From an uncultured Oscillospiraceae bacterium (GTDB taxonomy: Bacteria > Bacillota > Clostridia > Oscillospirales > Oscillospiraceae), in NCBI GenBank assembly GCA_934655935.1, contig CAKUHJ010000059.1, positions 1 through 10,860 of the forward strand: 10,860 nucleotides of DNA, written 5' to 3'. The position numbers and the translations under genes were made by a program. Below the pieces are notes generated by a model. That model saw only the letters and a program-made list of their open reading frames with translations, had not been told where the DNA came from and made no database searches. Positions 1-8,000 of the stretch are shown piece by piece (positions within the stretch are counted from its first letter, which is position 1; every line of letters starts with the position of its first letter).

Positions 1-354
1 CGCTGTTTCCGTGCTCCAGCCTTCAGCCGGCGTGCAGTCCTTAGTCTCCTTGCCGCCGCATACGCTGCAGGTATGGCTGTGCTTGCCTGCTCCGTCCTCT
101 GCCCAATTGCCAAAGCTGCATTTCTGAGCCTCTCCAAACGTATGCGCAGGATTCACACTGCAGACCAGCTCATGTGTCTTGTTCTCACTGTTAAACTGCC
201 ATTTGAGCGTTCCCTTGTTTGTAACGCTTTCATCTGCCGCACAAGCCGGGCAGGTCTCCCCAGCCTTCTCATTGTCAGCAAACGCCGCGGGGATCATGGA
301 GATCACCATGACGAGCACCAGCAGAAGGCAGGTCAATTTTTTAAAAACCTTCAT
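1..354 (-). CDS. Secreted Cys/His-rich repeat protein, N-terminal part (runs off window)
   Basis: The frame is open from an ATG at 354 to the left edge, giving 118 residues with no stop. AGAGGT (361-366) lies 6 bases upstream of the ATG. Residues 1-26 form a classic Sec signal peptide: MKVFKK, a Leu/Val/Met core, then a cleavage site near AAFA|DN. The mature part carries two CXXC pairs (TCPAC and TCSVCGG), further single Cys residues, and the motif HSHTCSVCGGKETKDC. This resembles the Cys/His-containing repeats seen in many large Firmicutes surface proteins, and the visible part may hold the first repeat units. Zn binding or disulfide bonding is possible but not shown. Codon use is clearly less GC-rich than in the pilus operon, and the gene is separated from it by a terminator-like hairpin, so it is probably its own transcription unit. 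The function and C-terminal domains cannot be told from the fragment. Confidence 0.85.
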   Translation of the reverse strand, partial: MKVFKKLTCLLLVLVMVISMIPAAFADNEKAGETCPACAADESVTNKGTLKWQFNSENKTHELVCSVNPAHTFGEAQKCSFGNWAEDGAGKHSHTCSVCGGKETKDCTPAEGWSTETA

Positions 355-360
355 AAGTAC

Positions 361-366
361 ACCTCT
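361..366 (-). promoter_or_regulatory. Ribosome binding site of the secreted-protein gene
   Basis: AGAGGT on the minus strand, 6 bases before the ATG at 354. It fixes the start of the partial secreted protein, whose signal peptide begins exactly at that ATG. Confidence 0.7.
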
Positions 367-378
367 TTCAAATGCCCC

Positions 379-393
379 GGGGCGGTGCGCCCC
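379..393 (-). promoter_or_regulatory. GC-rich hairpin in the leader of the secreted-protein gene
   Basis: GGGGCG and CGCCCC form a perfect 6-bp stem with a 3-base loop. It sits 12 bases upstream of the Shine-Dalgarno, in an otherwise AT-rich leader. The overlapping CCCCGGGG (375-382) offers an alternative pairing. On the minus strand no T-run follows, so it is not a normal terminator of that transcript. It could stabilise the leader or affect translation. No riboswitch family was recognised. Confidence 0.4.
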
Positions 394-411
394 GAGAAAG
401 TTTTTCACTTT

Positions 412-428
412 AAGTTTACCATAAACTT
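412..428. promoter_or_regulatory. 17-bp inverted repeat, operator-like
   Basis: AAGTTTA (412-418) and TAAACTT (422-428) are perfect inverted arms around a 3-base centre. The dyad covers the putative -10 and part of the spacer of the promoter at 413-440, which is where a dimeric repressor would bind. The regulator is unknown. Confidence 0.45.
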
Positions 429-440
429 TTGAAATTGCAA
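413..440 (-). promoter_or_regulatory. Putative sigma-A-type promoter of the secreted-protein gene
   Basis: On the minus strand TTGCAA (435-440, 4 of 6 consensus) and TAAACT (413-418, 4 of 6) are 16 bases apart. They lie in the AT-rich gap just upstream of the secreted-protein gene and would give a leader of about 50 bases. Both boxes are imperfect, so this is a tentative call supported mainly by position. Confidence 0.4.
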
Positions 441-478
441 CTACCTGAACCGATTTTTAAGAATTGCCGGAATACAGA

Positions 479-508
479 ACCGGCCTCCCCGGATACAGGG
501 AGGCCGGT
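479..508 (-). terminator. Probable rho-independent terminator of the pilus operon
   Basis: A perfect 11-bp stem (479-489 with 498-508) closes an 8-base loop and begins on the last base of the final pseudopilin's TGA stop. On the minus strand the stem is followed by TCTGTATT, a U-rich but interrupted tract, so termination may be imperfect. Its place between the end of the operon and the promoter of the next gene supports the call. Confidence 0.65.
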
Positions 509-1017
509 CAGCCGCTCTCGTCGGCCAGGGAAGGCGGCTGGTTGAGCTGATGCACCTCAAACTCCGTTTCGCACAGGCGCTTTCCCGCCGCGTCCTGCAC
601 GCAAAGGTATACCGCGAAGTTCCGGGTATCCGGGTCGTAGGCCGTAAGCTCCGCCTGCGCGCGCAGACCGTAGGGATAGGCCTTGGCCGGAAGCAGCTTG
701 TTTTCGCCCAGCAGCACCTGCCCGTCCTGATTCTGGGAGAAGCCGGAAAAGGCCGTCTGGCCGAAGCGCTGGCTGAAAAAGCCGATGGGCCTTCCGGCCT
801 CCTGCCGCACGACGCCCGCATAGCGCAGCTCGTCGCTGACGGAGGTCTTGAGCGTCTGCAGCAGCACCTGCGCCTCGGAATACGAGACGGACTTTGCATA
901 GCTCCGCACCCCGAGCAGCACGCCCGTGAGCATCCCCGCGCTCACCAGCACCAGCACCGCCAGGACGCACAGAAGCTCCACCAGTGTAAAGCCCTTCCGG
1001 CCCCGAAGCTTTTTCAT
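508..1017 (-). CDS. Minor pseudopilin, PilW/GspJ-like
   Basis: This 169-residue protein has the class III leader MKKLRGRKG|FTLVELL: cleavage after Gly9, Phe at +1 and the key Glu at +5. A hydrophobic helix of about 22 residues and an amphipathic stretch (VRSYAKSVSYSEAQVLLQTL) follow, as in pseudopilins. The C-terminal part is beta-rich with two Cys ten positions apart (YLCVQD and RLCETE), which may form a disulfide. I chose the ATG at 1017 over an upstream in-frame start at 1038: two overlapping GGAGG sites precede 1017, the leader then has the usual length, and the gene no longer overlaps its neighbour. In Gram-negative systems the PilW/GspJ protein joins the PilV and PilX equivalents in the pilus tip or priming complex. 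The PilW label rests on the N-terminus and gene order. It is the last gene of the operon. Confidence 0.85.
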   Translation of the reverse strand: MKKLRGRKGFTLVELLCVLAVLVLVSAGMLTGVLLGVRSYAKSVSYSEAQVLLQTLKTSVSDELRYAGVVRQEAGRPIGFFSQRFGQTAFSGFSQNQDGQVLLGENKLLPAKAYPYGLRAQAELTAYDPDTRNFAVYLCVQDAAGKRLCETEFEVHQLNQPPSLADESG

Positions 1018-1021
1018 TGTA

Positions 1022-1030
1022 CCTCCCTCC
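1022..1030 (-). promoter_or_regulatory. Tandem Shine-Dalgarno deciding the PilW-like start
   Basis: Two overlapping GGAGG sequences (1022-1026 and 1026-1030) lie 4 and 8 bases before the ATG at 1017. They sit in the 17-base gap after the upstream stop codon. The alternative start at 1038 would place this site inside the coding region. Confidence 0.75.
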
Positions 1031-1034
1031 CGTC

Positions 1035-1319
1035 TCAAGGCGTTTTGGTATAAAAGCGGTAGCCGTTGCGGGTGTAGGCCTCGACGTCAACCGAAAAGGC
1101 CTCCGCCGTCACATTCTCCGGCTCCACGGTCAGCGTCTGCGTGCCGGCCGGCTTCGCGTCCGAATAGCGGAAGGAGACGTCGGTCTCGTGCACGGCGCGG
1201 TTGAGCCGGGCAGCCACGGCGATGGCTGTGGCCAGGAAGAGCATCACAAGCGTCACCACCAGAAGCGCCAGCAGCGACTCCACCAGCGTCTGGCCCCGGC
1301 GGTCTCTGAGCTTTTGCAT
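1035..1319 (-). CDS. Short minor pseudopilin, PilV/GspI-like
   Basis: This 94-residue protein has the class III leader MQKLRDRRG|QTLVESLLALLVV: Gly at -1 and Glu at +5, with Gln instead of Phe at +1. The helix continues to about residue 34, leaving a soluble part of only about 60 residues (beta-rich, ending YRFYTKTP). The QTLVESLLALL pattern resembles PilV/GspI pseudopilins. GGAGG (1327-1331) is 7 bases from the ATG and directly follows the stop of the preceding gene, so translation may be coupled. It lies between the PilX-like and PilW-like genes, a cluster equivalent to the GspI/J/K tip complex of type II secretion. It is short for PilV, but the reading frame is intact. Confidence 0.82.
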   Translation of the reverse strand: MQKLRDRRGQTLVESLLALLVVTLVMLFLATAIAVAARLNRAVHETDVSFRYSDAKPAGTQTLTVEPENVTAEAFSVDVEAYTRNGYRFYTKTP

Positions 1320-1331
1320 AGCCTGCCCTCC

Positions 1332-1997
1332 CTACTGCGTTTTGCGGATGCCGCTGCCCTCGCCGTCCGCCGTCCAGCGGAGCGTCGTGGTGACGGTGCG
1401 GGTCAGGCTTGTCTGGAAGTCCTTTTTCTGCACAAGCTCGTCCCCGCTCATTGTAAGCGCCATGCGGCAGGCGTGCGCCGTGTCCTCCGCAGCACAGAAG
1501 CGCACCGTCAGCGTATAAACGCCCTCGCTGCTGGTCTCGTCCTTTTTCTCATAGCGCATCAGAAACTCTGCCCGCACCGGCTCCAGCCCCTCGCCGGAGA
1601 TGGTGTAGACGGCGTCAAAGCTCTGCGCGGGGTTCGCCGCGCAGGCTTCGATCGCTTCGTTCAGGATCTGGCTGAAGGGCCCCGACGCCTTTGTGACGTG
1701 CGTCGTGGTCGTGGGGTTCCAGTCCCAGTAATAGTTCTGATAGCTGCTGTAGGTTTTGGTCAGGGTCTTTTCATAATTGCCGCTGCCGCAGAGCACGCTG
1801 TCGCGCACAAGCTCGGCCGCGGAGCTGACCGTAAGCAGCGACTGCTGCAGCGCGCGGTCGTTCCGCACGTCGCGCGCGGCGCTGATGGCCGCGGCCAGCA
1901 CCACCGTGCTGACCATCACCGCGACGAGAAGCAGCAGCATCGCCATCAGCATGGAGGCGCCCTGCCGGTTTTTCAGTTTGCGCCGCAGCGCCTGCAT
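1332..1997 (-). CDS. PilX/GspK-like minor pseudopilin lacking Glu5
   Basis: This 221-residue protein starts with a basic stretch (MQALRRKLKNRQG) and then ASMLMAMLLLLVAVMVSTVV, a hydrophobic helix at about residues 14-37. It fits a class III leader cut after Gly13, but position +5 is Met, not Glu. Lack of Glu5 is typical of PilX-type proteins and of GspK, which caps the pseudopilin tip complex and needs no partner above it. After the helix comes a region rich in Ala, Arg and Gln (RDVRNDRALQQSLLTVSSAAE), as in the PilX N-terminal domain. The rest is a mixed soluble domain with an aromatic Tyr/Trp/Thr patch at about residues 75-96. AGGTGA (2004-2009) lies 6 bases before the ATG, and the gene starts 24 bases after the giant pilin stop. 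The family call rests on N-terminus and context only. Confidence 0.78.
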   Translation of the reverse strand: MQALRRKLKNRQGASMLMAMLLLLVAVMVSTVVLAAAISAARDVRNDRALQQSLLTVSSAAELVRDSVLCGSGNYEKTLTKTYSSYQNYYWDWNPTTTTHVTKASGPFSQILNEAIEACAANPAQSFDAVYTISGEGLEPVRAEFLMRYEKKDETSSEGVYTLTVRFCAAEDTAHACRMALTMSGDELVQKKDFQTSLTRTVTTTLRWTADGEGSGIRKTQ

Positions 1998-2021
1998 GCC
2001 CGCTCACCTGCCCTTTCTGCC

Positions 2022-5000
2022 CTATTGCGCCGGAAATTCCTCCGGATTCTCATTCTGATTCTCGTCCGGGCTTTCGCCTGGGTCCTGATTTTCATCCGGC
2101 TTTTCTTCCGGCTTCCCGTCCGGGGCTTCCTCCGGCGTCTGCTCCGCCGGGAGCGTCACGCGGAGGGTGAAGTCTGTTTCCGCATAGCGGCAGAAAAGCA
2201 CAAGCTCTGCCTCCTGGGTGCGGGCGCCGCCGTCCGGGGACGAAAGCGTCAGCGTCTGAAGGACGTAATCCCCCGCGCTCTGCGCCTGGCCAAAGCTCAG
2301 GAAATAGCCGGAGGCTGCCGCAGGCAGGTCCTCGTCCGTGCCGTCCGCCCAGCTGAGCTGCGCGCCGGTCACCGTTACGCCGTCAAAGCTGCCGCCGGAG
2401 CCGAACAGGCACAGCCCCAGGCCGGAAAGCTCCAGCTCCGGCGCGCCGGAGGCCGGCCTTCCGCTCGGGAGCTTCACCTGCGTCAGCGTGCCTGCAAAGC
2501 TCAGGCCGAAGACATCCGCCGGGGTTACGGTGTACTCGATGCGCAGCGTAGCGGCCGTTTCCGCGCTGCCCGCCTCCGCCGTGCCGAGCGGATACGCATA
2601 CGCGCACGTCACGCTCAGAATCGCGCTGCCGGCGGAGAAGCCGGTCACCGGAACGTCATAGGTCCCGGTTTCGGGGTTGAACGTGGGCTCGGCGTCCGCA
2701 AAATCGAAAATGTCCGGGCCGTCCGGGTCCTCCTTTTCCTGCCGGAGCGTCCAGGTCAGGGTGCGTCCCGGCTGGGGAAGGATGGGATTGCCGGCGCTGT
2801 CGGTCAGAAGGAGGCGGAGGGTGTGCGTTTCCTCCTCGCGCAGCTCCACGCGCCCGGCCTCTGCCGCAAGCTTCAGCTCCGCCCTGACGCGCACCAGCAT
2901 ATCCGCCTGCACGCCTCCGGCGCTTACGCGGACCAGGATCTCCGCCTCGCTCGGGAACAGGCCCTCAAAGCGCACGGCAAAGCCGCCCTCGGTCGGCGTG
3001 ATATCATAGACGCGAAGGGGCGTCTGTTCTTCGGAGAGCGGGTTTGCGTCCTCGTCGAGGAAGGAAATCTGATCAGCGTCCAGAGCCGCCAGGCCGCTTC
3101 CGTGCACGTAGAGCGTTTTCTGCAGAAGCGGGGTCTGCGCCTGCTCGTCAAAATCGGACAGAAGGTCGAATTCCGCCCGGCTCTGCTCCCAGAGAAGGCC
3201 GTAGCGCGGCCACGCGCCATAGTGCACGCTGACCGTGCTGCCGAACGCGTCCGTCTGGGTCAGGATGGTCGGGAAGGGGTAGTTCAGGCCCTTGAGTGCC
3301 GTATCCCCGCCAGGATAGGAATATTTTCCGCTGATGTCCGCGCCGTTTTCCACCGTCGTGACCGTTCCGAAGCCGCCGTAGTAGCCGCGGTTGAGCTTGC
3401 TCAGGAGTCCGTCCGTGCCGGTGTCGCGCATCTGCTCATAGCTCAGATACGGTGTGGAGGCGTTGTAGCAGCGGATGGCGCGCTTCCAGGCGTCGCCCTT
3501 GCTGTTTGCGTCGGAGCGGTTGTTCAGGTTCACGCCGCTGGTGCTGTTCCAGCCCTGTTCATCCCGGAAGGAAAGGTAATCATCCGTCGCCGACACGGCG
3601 GAATTCAGCGCATAGCAGTTGTAGATTTCCGCATGGGGGTTGACGATGGTATAGCCGTCCATGGCCGTCTGGAAATTGCTGGACTGCATTTCGCCGTTGG
3701 AGGCGATGGAATACGAGCCCGCAACCTGGTTTGAAATCCGCTTCGGCAGCTGGACGAAGCTGTAGCAGTCGTAAAGCCGCAGCACATCCTCCACCGAGCC
3801 GATCAGGTCCTGCATGGTGCCAAGGCAGCGCAGCACCACGCCGCTGGCGATTCCGCTGGTCCAGATGTTGACGCCCTGGCCGTTCGCCCTGACATTTCCG
3901 GGAACGGTGCTGACAATCGAGCCGCCTGCGTAGCAGCTGTGAATTTCGGACCGGCAGACGCCCGCAATGCCGCCGACCCGGATATTGTTCCAGCTGGCCG
4001 TATAGGTAAAGCTGATGCGGATATCGTTTACGGCTGTGCAATTCTGGATATTGATGTTCGTCGCGCCGACAAGACCGCCGACGTTGCCGCCGCCCCAGCC
4101 GCCGTTCTGGCTGTGGAGGTCCAGAATCTGATAGCCGGAAACCGTACAGTTGGAGATGCTGTCCGAGGTGTCATAGAAGACCTCTGGGTCGCCGCGCGTG
4201 GCAAAGCCGACAAGGCCGCCCATGCAGTACCAGTTCGGCACGCTTGCCGAGCGCCCCGTCACCGTATTATTCCGGTCGGTATACATGACGATGTTGCGCA
4301 GCTTTGCCGCAGCGGTGATGCCGAAGATGCCGACGCACTGGAGGTCGCTGTTGATCTCCAGATTCTTGATCACATAGTCCTGCCCGTCATAGGTGGAGGT
4401 GAAGAAGGCAATGTAGGCGCTGGCCTTTGCCTTGTCCGCGCCCTCGATGTCCACCATGCTGCCGATGGGCACATGAAGCCTGGCGGTCCTCCCGTCCGGA
4501 CCGGCGCCATATTCCTTATAGGCGTCGATATCATGGCTCTGCTGCCAGACAAGCGGCTTGGCGCCCGCGGCCTTCTGGCGGTCGCTGGAAAAGACCAGAT
4601 AGCTGAACCGGGCGCTGTTTTCATCAAACGTCCATCCGCCCGCTCTTGTATTGTTCGGAATGCCGTATTCCGCGCTCAGACAGCCGTAGTTCCAGTTGAT
4701 GAACTGCAGCTGCGCGGCCGAGCGGACCTGATACGGGTTTTTCTCGCTGCCGGGCTTGGCTGCCTCCGGCTGCGCGGCGCTTTCCGCGCCCGTTTCGATC
4801 CGGTCCAGGCTGATGGCCGCGGCAAAGAAGGGGCTGATAGAATAGGTATAGCTGGCCGCCGCGCCATAGCTGAGCGTCCAGGTCGCGTTGAACGCCGCGC
4901 CGTCCAGCCGGAGGCCGCCGGTGGTGTTCGCGGTATCCGTCGTGCGGAAGGCCACGAAGGTATACTCCGGCATCTGCGCGGCAAGGTTCCGGCTGGCCTG

Positions 5001-8000
5001 CTCGTCCAGGGCGGACTGCTCGTCCGTGCCGTAGCAGTTCTGCACGGTAAGCGTCGGCTCGGCGCTCCCGGTCTTGTAGAAATAGCCGTAGCCGTAGCGG
5101 GCAATGTAGCCGCCGTCGTCGTGCGCGACGCAGAGCGAATGCCCCTGCAGAAGATCCTCCGCCTTCTGTCCTGGCTCCCCGGTCTCATCCGCCGCGGCAA
5201 GAAGCGCAAGCTGCTCCTCCTGATCCTCAGAGCCGATGAGCTGCCCCTGATTGGTGCCGATATAGCTGAAATGGTAGCCGCTGTTGCTGCTGCCGGTTTC
5301 ATATTCCCAGTAAAACACACCGAGCGTGCCGATATCCTTCTGGATGGGCCAGTTGCCGTAGTGCACGGTGCGGCCCTGCGCGTCGGTCACAACTGCCGGA
5401 TAGGGATAGGCCTCCTCGTCCGTCTCCTCGTGGGCATAGCTCTCCTGTGCCCAGGAAAAGCCCGCGATGCCGCGGTCGGCCAGAAGCTCGCCCGTCAGCG
5501 CCGTACCGGCGGCCTGGGCAGAGAACTGGTTGGTCGAGGTATTGTAGGCATAGAGCCCGCCGGCATAGGCGTAGGTTCCGCCGTCGAGGTAGAAGCAGCC
5601 CGCCGCCACGCCGCCGACGTGCGCAAGGCCGTAGGACTCCGCCGTGCCGGAGGCGGTCAGCGCGTTCGCGCTGTAGCAGCGGCGCAGCGCGCCGCCGTTG
5701 TTGTCTGCGGCGAAGCCCGCAAGCCAGACCGTGCTCTCGTCCGCGTCGATGGCGCGGATGCTGCCAAGCGCGTAGCTGGCCGTGATGGAGCCCCGGTTGC
5801 GCCCGGTAAAGCCGCCCGCGCAGACATATGCGTTCGTCGCGGCAATTTCCACATCCGCCGTATCCGCCGAGCAGAACTGCACCGTGCCCTCGTTTGTGCC
5901 GAGAAGGCCGCCCAGGTAGGCCGTGCTGGAGCGGTAGCTGTAGGCGCGCATGCGGTAGCCGCTGGCCGCGCAGTTCTGGACCGTGCCGTAGTTTTCGCCC
6001 GCCAGCGCGCCCAGGGCAATGCGCAGGCTGCTGCCTGAGGCTGCCGCGCCGCCGTCTGAATTGAAATAGCGTACACAGACCTCCGCGTCCGCCGGGGTCT
6101 GCTCGCCTCTTGCCAGCAGCACTACATTCTTTACCAGCGCGCCGCGCGCAATGGCCCCGAACAGGCCGACCTGCGTATCGCTCGCAGCAAAGCCCACGCC
6201 GCGGATTCTCCGGCTCCCGCCGTCATAGACCGAGGCGAAGCCTCCGAGCGCGCGGCAGGTAATCGGCGTCTGCTCTGCAGCGGTGTCCATGCCCGCGTAG
6301 GTATCCCAGAGATAGGTGGAATAGTCGATATCCAGCTCCTGCTGGAACTGACTGCCCGCCGCCAGAGGCGCATACTGCGCGTAGTCGCGGCTGAGCTCGT
6401 AGAGCTGGCGGGCCGTGCGGATAGAAACCGTCTGCGGCATGGCGGGAAGCGCGTCGTTCACCACGACGGATTTTGCCGTGCAGGGATTAAAAAAGAAGCT
6501 GCGGTTGCTGACAATGAGCTGCTGATAGAAGCGCGCAAAATCCGTGTGCTTTTCCTGCACCGCCGCCAGCGGAAGCGGCAGAAGCGTATAGGCCGTGCCG
6601 GCGCTGTCGGCAGTCCGGATGGCGCCGGCCTTGTCCATGGTATATTCCGTGCCCTCGTAGACATAGCGGATTTCCTCGTCCGGAAGGTCGGTATAGGCAA
6701 GGGCGTAGCCGTCGCCCAGGGCCGTGCAGCCGGTGCGGAGCGTCGACTTGTTCGCGCCGCTGAAGCCGTAGGCATAGGCCTTCGTCTCCTCGTCCCAGTA
6801 GACCTCGTAGTAAACCAGCGAGCCGGATTCAAACCGCGCCTGCCAGTCTCCGTAGTGGTCCAGCGCCTTCAGACGCGGGTAGGAATAGGTCATCAGGCCC
6901 TGCTCCAGCAGGTTGTAGGCATAGGTTGCGTCGCCGGAAGCCAGCGTGAACACATCCGCGCCGAGGGCCGTGACAGCCTCCTCACCGGAAAGGGCCTCAA
7001 AGCTCATGCCCTGCGTGCCGGGCATGGGGGTATCGAGCTCAGAAAAGCCCGAAAGATACAGAACGTTCTGCGGCGCGGTTCTGCAGCCGGCCGCCGTGGA
7101 GTAGACGGTAAGGCCGTCCTCCTGGGCGGCGTAGTCAAAGGCGGCGTAGCTGCTGTGAACCGAGTCAAGCTCTCCCGGCGCAAAGCCTGCGGCCTGCCGC
7201 CCCGCGGTCTGATAGCCGGCGGCATAGACGCGGCTGAGCGCGATGCGCGCCGTTTCGCTCTCGTAAATCCAGCCGACCAGACCGCCGGTGTACGGCGCGC
7301 TCAGATAGCAGTCGGCATAGGAATCCTCGATTTGCAGCGCGCACCCGGTCTCTCCGACCAGGCCGCCCGCGTGCTCCTCCGCTTCAATGACCGTTGCGGC
7401 CAGGCAGCCGGTAATTTTCGCGCTGCCCGTGCCGGACACGCGGCCGAGAAGCCCTCCGGTCTGCTTACCCCGGAGCCAGGGACGGACCTCCCCTGCGCTT
7501 TCCGCCTTCGCCTCGTCCGTAATATCGCCCTGTGTCTGGCTGAGGAAAACGCGGCAGCCGGAAAGCTCCAGCTCTCCGCTGACCAGCCCCGCAATCGCGC
7601 CGACATAATTGCCGCCGTCGATGCGCGCGCCGGTAAGCGTCACGCTGCAGATGCTTCCGGCCGCCCTGCGGAACAGGCCCGCGTCCTCCTGCCCCTGGTC
7701 TGCCACATGCAGGCCGTGGATAGAGGCGTAGAGCGTCTGGCCGTCGAGCGAGGAACTGCCGTCGAAGCTTCTGAGGCAGGAATTATCGATGGGCGTAAAG
7801 GGCATATCGTTGTAGACGCTGTACCAGTCCGTCTGGCTCGTGGCGTCGTCATGGAAGGAAATGTCGCTGACCTGCACGGCCTTTGTGATGGACGCGTCCA
7901 CCTTCGAGGCCTGATCCAGGTTCTGCAAGTGCCGCCCATAGGCAAGATAGGCCGTGTCCGCCGCGCCCTTGGGCTCATAGGCAAAGAGGCTGTTCGTGTC

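Noticed and set aside
379..410. Plus-strand terminator formed by the hairpin at 379-393 and the later TTTTT
   Set aside because: No plus-strand gene ends here, and the T-run starts 7 bases after the stem.
73..432. Plus-strand open frame in the left flank
   Set aside because: The minus frame has a proper RBS, signal peptide and Cys motifs; the plus frame has none and is a shadow.
1018..1038. Start of the PilW-like gene at 1038
   Set aside because: It would overlap the upstream gene and include the strong tandem Shine-Dalgarno within the coding sequence; the ATG at 1017 gives a normal leader.
1017..3734. 905-codon open frame on the plus strand
   Set aside because: It lies antisense to the giant pilin and pseudopilins, is extremely Arg/Ala/Gly/His-rich, shows no domain, and results from GC-rich third positions on the opposite strand.
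3939..6038. 699-codon open frame on the plus strand
   Set aside because: Antisense shadow of the giant pilin gene; low-complexity Ala/Arg/Val composition and no recognisable motif or good ribosome binding site.
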